Assembly: GCF_006636215.1 (NCBI RefSeq)
Contig: NZ_VIFM01000003.1
Location: 1-64,000, forward strand
DNA from: Myxococcus llanfairpwllgwyngyllgogerychwyrndrobwllllantysiliogogogochensis
GTDB lineage: Bacteria; Myxococcota; Myxococcia; Myxococcales; Myxococcaceae
Direction: 5' to 3'
DNA length: 64,000 nt
In this document: piece after piece, positions 52,466-59,884 of the stretch
How the letters are laid out: every line of letters begins with the position of its first letter
How positions within the stretch are numbered: the stretch's first letter is position 1
Position numbers and translations under genes: made by a program
Notes under the pieces: model-generated
Databases searched by the model: none
What the model saw: only the letters and a program-made list of their open reading frames with translations
What the model was told of the DNA's origin: nothing

Positions 52466-54793
52466 ATGCAAATGCAAGGCAAGACGCGCTGGGGCTGGGC
52501 CTGTCTCATCATCGGAATGCTGGGGGCCGCCCTGGGCTGTGGCTCGTCGGGAGAAGTGCAGTCGCTGGGCGCGGTGGAGTTCGTGGGAGCTGTCTCGGAG
52601 GCGCTCGCGGGAGAGGACGTCACGCGTGTCACCGTCACCCTGACGGCCACGGGTGTCCCTGCGTCCACGGTGACGCTGGTCCAGGACGCCGGTGCGTGGC
52701 GAGGGACGTTCCACCAGGTTCCCGCCGGCACCGCGCGGATGTTCACCGCGGAGGCGTTCGATTCACAGGGCGCGCTGCGTTATCGCGGCGTGGCGGAGGG
52801 TGTCACGATTGTGGCGGGTGAGACGGCGGTGGTGGCCATCACCTTGCAATCCCTCTCCACGGGGGCGCCGTTCGACAACACGGTGCCCTGCATCGACTCG
52901 TTGGTGGCGTCGTCGAGCATGGTGTTGCCGGGTGGCAACATCGTGTTGCGGGCCACGGCTCACGACAAGGATGTGACAGACACGTTTTCCTATGCGTGGA
53001 GCGCCACGGGTGGGGTGTTCACCACCACGGGCACGTCGACCACGACGTGGACGGCGCCGCAGGTCTCCGGGGAGTTCGCGTTGACGTTGACTGTCACGGA
53101 CTCGCGCGGCGCGGCGACGAGCCTGCGCATCGATGTCCGCACGATGTCGACGGATGGCGGGCCGAACTCGGGCGGGGCGAGTGTGAGCGTGGCGTTCAAC
53201 ATGGCGCCGACGGTGCGGGGCATCACCGTGACGCGTTCGCCGGTGCCGGTGGGGCAGAGCACCACCGTCACGGTGGACGCGGTCGACGCGGATGGGGATG
53301 CGCTGACGTATCAGTGGTCCACGGTGTGCGCGGGCGCGTGGACGCAGCCCACGTCCACGTCGGCGTCCTTCACGCCGAGCGCAGTGCCGTCGGGGGACCC
53401 GTGTGGCAACTGTGCGCTCACGGTGGCGGTGTCGGATGCGAAGGGTGGACGAGGGCAGGGGACGCTGCGCGTCTGCGTGGGGCTGGGCACGGGCCCGAGT
53501 GTTCCTCCGCGCATCGTCCTGGCGAACCAGTCCGCGAACACGGTGGCGGGCCGCGAGGCCGTGACGCTGCGAGTGCTGGCGGAGGATGGAGATGGGGCGG
53601 CGCTCACGTTTGGCTGGGCTTCGAGTGTCGGGGCGCTGGGCACGGCGACGAACGGCTTCACGTCCAGCGAGGTCCGTTGGACGGCGCCGGCTTGCGTGGC
53701 GACGGGCAGCGCGCCGACCGTCACGGCGACGGTGACCAACGTGCGCGGCTTCTCCGTGGCGCACACGTTCAGCGTGAGCGTGGTCAATGGGCCGGACTGT
53801 GGCAGTGGCACGGTGGCGCGGTGGGATGCCACGGGCAGCATGCTCACGACGCGCGCTGGCTACACAGCGCTCCTGCTTCCGTCGGGCAAGGTGTTGGTGG
53901 CGGGGGGCTACAATGGCATCGGTAGCACCATGGCCTCGGCGGAACTCTACTCTCCAGACACGGGAGCGTGGAGCGCCGCGGGCACGATGAGCAGGGGGCG
54001 CATCAGCCACTCGATGACGATGCTTCCGTCAGGCAAGGTCCTGGTGGTGGGGGGGCTTCCCACCACGCATGGAGGGAACGGCCTGCGTGAGGCGGACCTC
54101 TATGACCCTCAGACGAATGTCTGGACGGCCGTGGCCTCGATGACCTTCGAGAGGAAATCACACACCGCGACGGTGTTGCCCTCGGGCAAGGTGCTTGTCG
54201 TTGGTGGCGCTGTTGAAGCCACGGGAGGAGGAAGAATCCCCGAACTCTATGACCCCGAGACGAACTCCTGGGTCCCTGTCGCGAGCTCGAGTGCGATTGG
54301 CCGGGGAGGCCACTTCGCGCTCCTGTTGCCCTCGGGCAAGGTGTTGGTGGCGGGGGGGAACTCCATCGCCGAACTCTATGACGTGGCCACGAACACCTGG
54401 GCCGCCGCGACGGGGCTTACGGGGGGCTGGACACACGCGTTCCTGTTGCCCTCCGGGAAGGTCCTGATGCACGTCGGCACTTCGTTGTGGGAGTACGACC
54501 CGTTGCTCAACGTCCAGCGGAGTGTGGGGACGTGGAATCACCATCGGAACGCGGCGCACTTGGTCATGTTGCCCTCGGGGCGCCTGATGTTGACGGGAGG
54601 CCTTGAAGGCGTGGGGCTCACCACGGAGTTGTTCGACCCCGCGACGGGTGTCACCACCTACTCCGTGAGCATGCCGTCGGCCCGAGCGGGTGGTTGGCCT
54701 CTCCTGCTTCCCTCCGGGAAGGTGCTCATCGCGGGAGGCGTGCTCTCCGATAACAACACCTACGTCAACACGGCGGTGCTCTACACCCCCTGA
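52466..54793 (+). CDS. Kelch-motif lipoprotein with Ig-like domains
   Basis: The 775-aa product has a type II signal peptide (lipobox LGAALGC). N-terminal beta domains follow (~30-150, carboxypeptidase-regulatory-like; ~165-420, PKD/Ig-like with VDAVDADGDALTYQWS), then C-terminal Kelch-type repeats from ~460 marked by the recurring LPSGKVLVAGG/VVGG and ELYDPETNSW pattern (about six to seven copies), forming a beta-propeller. It is a surface lipoprotein of a type very common in myxobacteria, function unknown. The ATG at 52466 has AAGGAAG upstream. Confidence 0.85.
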   Translation: MQMQGKTRWGWACLIIGMLGAALGCGSSGEVQSLGAVEFVGAVSEALAGEDVTRVTVTLTATGVPASTVTLVQDAGAWRGTFHQVPAGTARMFTAEAFDSQGALRYRGVAEGVTIVAGETAVVAITLQSLSTGAPFDNTVPCIDSLVASSSMVLPGGNIVLRATAHDKDVTDTFSYAWSATGGVFTTTGTSTTTWTAPQVSGEFALTLTVTDSRGAATSLRIDVRTMSTDGGPNSGGASVSVAFNMAPTVRGITVTRSPVPVGQSTTVTVDAVDADGDALTYQWSTVCAGAWTQPTSTSASFTPSAVPSGDPCGNCALTVAVSDAKGGRGQGTLRVCVGLGTGPSVPPRIVLANQSANTVAGREAVTLRVLAEDGDGAALTFGWASSVGALGTATNGFTSSEVRWTAPACVATGSAPTVTATVTNVRGFSVAHTFSVSVVNGPDCGSGTVARWDATGSMLTTRAGYTALLLPSGKVLVAGGYNGIGSTMASAELYSPDTGAWSAAGTMSRGRISHSMTMLPSGKVLVVGGLPTTHGGNGLREADLYDPQTNVWTAVASMTFERKSHTATVLPSGKVLVVGGAVEATGGGRIPELYDPETNSWVPVASSSAIGRGGHFALLLPSGKVLVAGGNSIAELYDVATNTWAAATGLTGGWTHAFLLPSGKVLMHVGTSLWEYDPLLNVQRSVGTWNHHRNAAHLVMLPSGRLMLTGGLEGVGLTTELFDPATGVTTYSVSMPSARAGGWPLLLPSGKVLIAGGVLSDNNTYVNTAVLYTP

Positions 54794-54804
54794 GCCTCGC
54801 GAAG

Positions 54805-54845
54805 CCGACACCTTCATCGTGTGACTGGCACGGTGGGGGTGTCGG
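54805..54845 (+). terminator. Terminator of the Kelch lipoprotein gene
   Basis: An 8-bp perfect inverted repeat (54805-54812 with 54838-54845) lies 11 bp after the stop and overlaps the start of the palindromic repeat. Confidence 0.45.
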
Positions 54846-54915
54846 CCTCCCTCGCGGGCACCCGTCCGCTTCCCAGGCCGGGTGCCCGCGAGGGCCACGT
54901 CGGGAACAGGTGCCG
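54843..54915. repeat. 73-bp palindrome-bearing direct repeat, left copy
   Basis: Positions 54843-54915 match 56672-56744 (offset 1,829 bp) with one substitution. The core (54850-54864 with 54879-54893) is a perfect 15-bp inverted repeat with a 14-nt loop, an unusually strong hairpin that could act as a terminator or REP-like element. The pair of repeats brackets the DUF6310/DUF5953 genes. Confidence 0.93.
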
Positions 54916-54977
54916 AGCCCCGGTGAACAGCGGCAACCACAGCCTGCCCCGCGACATCCTGGCGTCCTCGAAAGGAC

Positions 54978-55898
54978 ATGCCCTTGCGTTTGCGCTCTTG
55001 CCTCTCGCTCCTGCTCCTTCTCTCCTCCTGCGCTACATCCGCGCCGAGCCCCAGCGTGTTGGTGCCTCGGAGCCGGAGGCTCGCCAACCTCCAGAGGGCG
55101 GCGACGCTGCCCTGGAGCGACGAGGGGCGGTGCGTCGTCAAAGAGGCTTCCCAGCCGTGGCCCGTGATGGTGGAGCAGTGCTTTCACGTGCTCGACCGCG
55201 AGAGGATTCGTTTTCAAGACCCCACGGGAAGGTGCGCCATGGCCTCCACGGGTGCAGTTGTTGTGGGAATCGGAATCTGCATCCTGGCGGCACCGGAGAT
55301 TGTTGTCGGCGCGGTCATCATTACCGGTGCAGTGGTGGTGGCTGTCGTCATCAAGGAAGCCCTGGATGCCTACGAGTTGCGACGAGGCCATTCTGAGCAA
55401 GCAAAGCCTGTGTTCCAGACAGGTTCTTCGCTGAAGGAACCCGTGGTGGAGCGAAGCCCGAAGCCCGAGTCATCAGGACAGGACGGCCCTCCCACGATGC
55501 CCCCTGTTTCCCTGGAGCAAGAGCGCCGCCCTGATTGCACCCCCCGGCCCGTGCCGCACCTGGGCGGCGATGCCCTGCACAACCGGTGCGCCGACAGGGT
55601 TCCTCGGAATGGATTCCCCGGTTCGGATGTGCTCGTCAACGGGAAGCGCTTCGACGCCCTTCAAGCCGGCGAGCGTGTGTTGTGGGAGGTGAAGACCGAC
55701 AACTTCGACACGTTCTCGGTCTACCTCCAGAGGATTGTGCCTGGAAAACAGGTGGCGGAGCTGCGGCGAGAGCGTGCTCTCGCTCTGTCCTGCGGATTCG
55801 ATTTCCGGGTCGGCGTGCGAAGCGCCGAGCACAAAGATGCCCTGGAGGTCGAAGCGCCAGAACTTGAGGGCATCATCGTCGTCATGGAATGGTGCTGA
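54978..55898 (+). CDS. DUF6310-type lipoprotein, candidate toxin
   Basis: The 306-aa product has a type II signal peptide (SLLLLLSSC), an N-terminal region, a long hydrophobic stretch (residues ~88-120: GAVVVGIGICILAAPEIVVG and following), a Pro-rich linker, and a compact C-terminal domain from ~195 (PHLGGDALHNRCAD, DVLVNGKRFDALQAGERVLWEVKTDNFDT). The VLWEVKTDN region, with a Glu-X-Lys after an Asp-rich start, resembles the PD-(D/E)XK nuclease pattern of polymorphic toxins (inference). The C-terminal domain matches DUF6310, common in myxobacteria (from memory). It is followed immediately by the DUF5953 gene. Confidence 0.68.
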   Translation: MPLRLRSCLSLLLLLSSCATSAPSPSVLVPRSRRLANLQRAATLPWSDEGRCVVKEASQPWPVMVEQCFHVLDRERIRFQDPTGRCAMASTGAVVVGIGICILAAPEIVVGAVIITGAVVVAVVIKEALDAYELRRGHSEQAKPVFQTGSSLKEPVVERSPKPESSGQDGPPTMPPVSLEQERRPDCTPRPVPHLGGDALHNRCADRVPRNGFPGSDVLVNGKRFDALQAGERVLWEVKTDNFDTFSVYLQRIVPGKQVAELRRERALALSCGFDFRVGVRSAEHKDALEVEAPELEGIIVVMEWC

Positions 55899-55903
55899 GA
55901 GAG

Positions 55904-56671
55904 ATGACGGCCAAGCAACGCAACGACCTCGGCATCATCGTCTACGGCCCCGCCCTCATGCGCGGTGATGACCGCCCTCTGGCTGTTGTCCGCGCCATGG
56001 AGCGCACGTCTCCTGGTCTGCGCCTGGAGTGGACGATCTCCGACGAGGGAAACCCCGTGTCACTGCCAGAGCGCGACGCGTGGATTGCCCAGGGGAGGTC
56101 GGACTCACCGGGCTTTCCGCTCGTCTGCAACGGTGGCGGTGAGAGCGACCTCGTGACGCTCTACGGCCTGGAGCTACCGAAGGACTTCGGGCCGGCAGGG
56201 CACCCGCTGTTCGAGGTTCATGCCGCACTGCCACTGAATGGCGCCAGCATCGCGGAGGCCGCGGAGATGTTGGCGGCGGTCGCGGAGGCCGCTCGCGCGT
56301 TCTGGGGACATGTGACGCCGTTCCGCGCGGGGGTGGAGATCGCGCGCCAGACCAAGAACTGGGCGGCCAATCCGCAGCCACCGCCACGCGGGCTCCCAGC
56401 GCTCAAGCTGCCCAAGGACCTTCGCTCACCGGAGATTCCGCATCGGCTGGGCTGGCTGAGCTACTGGTCGGCCGCCGCCGCACAGGCCATCGGTTTTCCA
56501 GACCCGATGCGCGACGCGGCGCTGCTCTCGCGGGCGCGGCGTACCACGACGGGAGGATGGGTGGTCGGGTTGACGGATGCGCCGCTCGACCTCGACGACC
56601 CAGCCCACCTCAATGCCCTCCTGAGTGCCTACGAGCGCTTCCCGGAGATCGGCGGACGCTCGGGGCGGTGA
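55904..56671 (+). CDS. DUF5953-type protein, candidate cognate immunity protein
   Basis: The ~255-aa soluble product has no signal peptide and no catalytic motif that I recognise. It starts MTAKQRNDLGIIVYGPAL and contains LRLEWTISDEG and a Trp-rich centre (FWGHVTPFRAGVEIARQT), similar to Imm52/DUF5953 proteins (from memory). It lies 5 bp after the DUF6310 stop; an alternative ATG at 55889 overlaps that gene. Position directly after a toxin-like lipoprotein gene is the reason to propose immunity. Its stop is immediately followed by the right copy of the 73-bp repeat. Confidence 0.6.
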   Translation: MTAKQRNDLGIIVYGPALMRGDDRPLAVVRAMERTSPGLRLEWTISDEGNPVSLPERDAWIAQGRSDSPGFPLVCNGGGESDLVTLYGLELPKDFGPAGHPLFEVHAALPLNGASIAEAAEMLAAVAEAARAFWGHVTPFRAGVEIARQTKNWAANPQPPPRGLPALKLPKDLRSPEIPHRLGWLSYWSAAAAQAIGFPDPMRDAALLSRARRTTTGGWVVGLTDAPLDLDDPAHLNALLSAYERFPEIGGRSGR

Positions 56672-56744
56672 CGGCCTCCCTCCCGGGCACCCGTCCGCTT
56701 CCCAGGCCGGGTGCCCGCGAGGGCCACGTCGGGAACAGGTGCCG
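56672..56744. repeat. 73-bp palindrome-bearing direct repeat, right copy
   Basis: Same sequence as 54843-54915 with one substitution (56683), which unpairs one position of the 15-bp stem (56679-56693 with 56708-56722). It begins directly after the DUF5953 stop and can serve as that operon's terminator. Confidence 0.93.
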
Positions 56745-56774
56745 CGCGCGCACGAACCACGTATGCAGGAGCGC

Positions 56775-57419
56775 ATGAGCCGCGCTGACTCCCGTGGAAT
56801 CCTCTTCGACCTCGACGGCACGCTGGTGGACTCGCTGCCGGATATCATCGACAGCTTCCTGCAAGCCTTCCCCGTGCATGGCCTCACCGCCCCCACCTAC
56901 GCCCAGGTGCGCGCGCTCATCGGCTACCCGCTCGACTTGATGTACGCGGAGTTCGCGCCCCAGCACGTGCCCGCGCTGTGCGCCACCTATCGCGAGCACT
57001 ACCCCCTCAACTACATGAACCGCTCGCGCCCCTATCCCGGTGTGCTGGAGGCCCTCGGCACGCTGCGCGAGCGCGGCTACCTGCTGGCCGTGGCCACCAC
57101 CAAGAAGAGCCCCATGGCCCGCCGCTTCGTGGACGCCATGGGCCTGGGCTCCGTGCTCCACCATGTGCAGGGCACGGATGACTTTCCGCACAAACCCGCA
57201 CCCGATGTGCTCCACCGCGCCCTCGCCGCGCTGGAGACGGGCGGATTGTGGATGGTGGGTGACACCACCCTGGACCTGCGTGCAGGCAAGGCGGCCGGAC
57301 TGCGCACCTACGGTGTCACCTGGGGCACTCACCCCGTGGAGGAACTGGCCGGTGAAACACCGGATGAGCTTCAGCCCGACTTGCGACGGTTGCTGGAGCG
57401 CCTTCCTCCCCTGTCCTGA
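56775..57419 (+). CDS. HAD-superfamily phosphatase (phosphoglycolate phosphatase-like)
   Basis: The 214-aa product has HAD motif I FDLDGTLVDS (nucleophile and acid Asp), motif II Thr in VATTKKSP, motif III Lys in FPHKPAPDV and motif IV VGDTTLDLRAGKAAG, with a helical cap of the Gph type between motifs I and II. It probably dephosphorylates phosphoglycolate or a similar small phosphate ester. The start is ATG 56775 or 56763; neither has an ideal ribosome-binding site. It precedes the Rieske oxygenase gene by 23 bp. Confidence 0.87.
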   Translation: MSRADSRGILFDLDGTLVDSLPDIIDSFLQAFPVHGLTAPTYAQVRALIGYPLDLMYAEFAPQHVPALCATYREHYPLNYMNRSRPYPGVLEALGTLRERGYLLAVATTKKSPMARRFVDAMGLGSVLHHVQGTDDFPHKPAPDVLHRALAALETGGLWMVGDTTLDLRAGKAAGLRTYGVTWGTHPVEELAGETPDELQPDLRRLLERLPPLS

Positions 57420-57442
57420 GTCGCTCGCTATACTTGGAAAGT

Positions 57443-58504
57443 ATGGAGCCACTGCCCGACGTCCTCCGTCATTTCCATCCCGTGCTCCCAGCCACCGCGC
57501 TCCGTAAGAAACCCATGCGAGTGGAGGTGGCCGGTCGTGCCTATGCCCTCTTCCGGGACGCTGAAGGGCGTCCCGCCGCGCTCGCGGATGCGTGTCCCCA
57601 CCGCTTCGCGCCTTTGTCCAAGGGCCGCGTGCGCGCGGATGGTCGGCTCCAGTGCCCGTACCATGGCTGGCGCTTCGACGCGCAGGGACAGGGCGCCAAT
57701 CCCAGTCAGCCGGAGCTGCGGCACTGCGACGTGAAGAGCTTCCAGGTGGTGGAGCACCGGGGCTACCTGTGGCTGGCCCATCGCGACACCCCGCTGTCCT
57801 CGCTGCCGGAGCTGCCCGCCAACGACGGTTACCTCTTCGGCGGCAGCTTCTCCGTGCTCTTCGAGGCGCCGCTGCATGTCGCGCTCGACAACTTCAGCGA
57901 GGACGAGCACACGCCCTACGTCCACACCCGCCTGGGCTGGGATGACCCTCACGCGGGCCAGGTGGAGTTCAAGGCGCACAACCTCGAGGACCACACGGAG
58001 GTTTTCTATCGCGCCCCCCAGCGGCCCGCGCCGCTCATGAAGCTTCTGGGCGTGCGCGACGGCGACCTGTTCCGCAACGAGTGGGTGACGCGCTTCGACC
58101 CGGTGCACAGCCAGTACACCGTGAGCTGGGAGGCGCCCTCCGGAAAGCAGCGTCCATTCATCACCCGCGCCAACATCTTCTTTGTCCCGGAGACGGCGAA
58201 GACGACGCGCCTGCATGTCTTCTCCTTCCTGCGCTGCGTGCAGCCGCTGCTCAAGCCCTTCCTGCCGGTGGCGGCCCGAGTGGCCATGGAGCTCACCCGC
58301 TGGGAGGTCGTCGACGACGCGCGCTTCATCCCCACCGTCGCGGACACGCCCTACAGCCACAGGGGCATGCGCCTGGACCGGTACGACAAGCCGCTGGTGC
58401 ACCAGCGCCGCCTGATGGAGCGCATCTACTTCCGTCAGCCTCGGACGACGACCACCGAGGACGAACTGCCCGCCGTGACGCTCGCTCGCGAGGCGGTAGG
58501 CTGA
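57443..58504 (+). CDS. Rieske [2Fe-2S] aromatic-ring oxygenase-type protein
   Basis: The 353-aa product has a Rieske cluster motif with CPHR (residues ~52-55) and CPYHGW (~72-77). It then has a C-terminal non-haem iron domain with the DNFSEDEHTPYVHT ligand region (~153-166) and further acidic ligand candidates. Such oxygenases use a separate reductase, not seen here. Substrates in related proteins include sterol- or pheophorbide-like rings and Vanillate/Tsr-type compounds. A TTG at 57434 is possible, but ATG 57443 is preferred. The ECF sigma gene follows 7 bp downstream. Confidence 0.87.
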   Translation: MEPLPDVLRHFHPVLPATALRKKPMRVEVAGRAYALFRDAEGRPAALADACPHRFAPLSKGRVRADGRLQCPYHGWRFDAQGQGANPSQPELRHCDVKSFQVVEHRGYLWLAHRDTPLSSLPELPANDGYLFGGSFSVLFEAPLHVALDNFSEDEHTPYVHTRLGWDDPHAGQVEFKAHNLEDHTEVFYRAPQRPAPLMKLLGVRDGDLFRNEWVTRFDPVHSQYTVSWEAPSGKQRPFITRANIFFVPETAKTTRLHVFSFLRCVQPLLKPFLPVAARVAMELTRWEVVDDARFIPTVADTPYSHRGMRLDRYDKPLVHQRRLMERIYFRQPRTTTTEDELPAVTLAREAVG

Positions 58505-58511
58505 AGCCCGC

Positions 58512-59096
58512 ATGAGCCTGGACGCGCGCGTCATGGAGACCCTCGTCGCCCAGCGGCGCCGCTTCCTCGCGTTCCTGGCTCCACGCGTGGGCAGCCCGGA
58601 GGAAGCCGAGGAGGTCCTCCAGCTCGCCTTGGTGAAGGGGCTGGAGAAGGGCGAGGGGCTGCGCGACGAGGAGAGCGCGGTGGCCTGGTTCTACCGGCTG
58701 CTGCGCAACGTCCTGGTGGACCGCCACCGCCGCGCCCGCAGGGAAGAGCGCGCCCTGGCCGTCGAGGACGCGGAGGCTCCCCGCTCCACCGAGGACGCCG
58801 AGGCGCTGGAGTCCTCCGTGTGCGCGTGCGTGGCGGGGCTGACGGACACGCTCAAGCCGGAGTACTCGGCCGCCATCCGCCGCGTGGACCTGGAGGGCAC
58901 GCCCGTCTCGACGTTCGCCCGCGAGGAAGGGCTCACCGCGAACAACGCCGCCGTCCGCCTGCACCGCGCCCGGCAGGCCCTGGGCCGTCGGCTCATCGAA
59001 TTGTGCGGCACCTGCTGCACCCACGGCTGCGTGGACTGCGCCTGCGAGCCGGGGCGTCCCCGAGTCACCGAAGAGGCCCGACAAAAGCCGGTGTAA
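58512..59096 (+). CDS. ECF sigma-70 factor with Cys-rich C-terminal tail
   Basis: The 194-aa product has sigma region 2 (AEEVLQLALVKGLEKG, WFYRLLRNVLVDRHRR) and region 4 (STFAREEGLTANNAAVRLHRARQALGRRLI). A ~40-residue tail follows with a Cys/His cluster CGTCCTHGCVDCAC. Such tails in CorE-type sigma factors of Myxococcus bind copper or other metals and control activity without an anti-sigma factor; that role is inferred here. No anti-sigma gene is adjacent. The ICMT-like methyltransferase gene follows 75 bp later. Confidence 0.85.
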   Translation: MSLDARVMETLVAQRRRFLAFLAPRVGSPEEAEEVLQLALVKGLEKGEGLRDEESAVAWFYRLLRNVLVDRHRRARREERALAVEDAEAPRSTEDAEALESSVCACVAGLTDTLKPEYSAAIRRVDLEGTPVSTFAREEGLTANNAAVRLHRARQALGRRLIELCGTCCTHGCVDCACEPGRPRVTEEARQKPV

Positions 59097-59171
59097 TGCG
59101 GCGAGGAGTCCGGGCGTCAGCCCTGGCGTCAGGGGCGGGCGGGTGCTCGCCCCCTTCGTCGAGGACCTCTC

Positions 59172-59807
59172 ATGGACGCCGAAACCCTCCACCGCCTCGC
59201 GCTGCCCGCCAGCGCCGTCGCCTTCCTCCTCTTCGCCATGGTGCTGCCCACCGCGCGGCTGCGCCGCCGCACGGGCCAGGCTGCCTTCGTGCTGCACCGC
59301 CGCGCCAATCCCTTCCAGCGCGTCATCGGCGTGTGCATGGGCCTGTTCATCCTCGGCCTGACGGCCTGGAGCGCGTTGTACGCGGCGCTGGGCTCGGAGC
59401 GGCTCGGTGTGTGGCCGGTGCCGGACGCCGTCCGGTGGCTGGGCTGGGCGGTGCTGCTCGCGGGGCTCGTCGTCGTGCTGGTGGCCCAGGTGCAGATGGG
59501 CGCGTCCTGGCGCATTGGCATCGACCGGGAGCCCACGGCGCTGGTGACGGACGGCCTGTTCTCCGTCGTCCGCAATCCCATCTTCGCGGGCATGCTGTGG
59601 GTCGTGGTGGGGATGGCCTGCGTGACGCCGAGCGCGTGGACGTGGATGGCGTGCGCCGACTACGTGCTACTCGTGTCTCTTCAAGCAAGGCTGGAGGAGG
59701 AGCACCTCGCGCGGCTGCACGGCCCGGCGTATCGCGAGTACGCGGCGCGGGTGGGGCGCTTCCTGCCAGGGTTGGGCCGGTTGGAGCCTGCGGAAGTCAC
59801 GGCCTGA
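59172..59807 (+). CDS. ICMT/PEMT-type integral membrane methyltransferase
   Basis: The 211-aa product has five hydrophobic segments, with the isoprenylcysteine carboxyl methyltransferase core: GASWRIGID, LVTDGLFSVVRNPIF (SAM-binding RNP motif), and the C-terminal LEEEHLARLHGPAYREYAARVGRFLPG, the EExxL...Y..Y..RVGRF signature. It is a SAM-dependent methyltransferase of unknown substrate. It may be controlled by the ECF sigma factor directly upstream. The convergent deacetylase gene ends 77 bp downstream. Confidence 0.85.
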   Translation: MDAETLHRLALPASAVAFLLFAMVLPTARLRRRTGQAAFVLHRRANPFQRVIGVCMGLFILGLTAWSALYAALGSERLGVWPVPDAVRWLGWAVLLAGLVVVLVAQVQMGASWRIGIDREPTALVTDGLFSVVRNPIFAGMLWVVVGMACVTPSAWTWMACADYVLLVSLQARLEEEHLARLHGPAYREYAARVGRFLPGLGRLEPAEVTA

Positions 59808-59884
59808 AGGGCACACCTCCCAACGGCACCCGGGACTGGGATGAACTCCGGCCCCAGGCGCTTCTGGTAGGTCAGTCGTTCACG

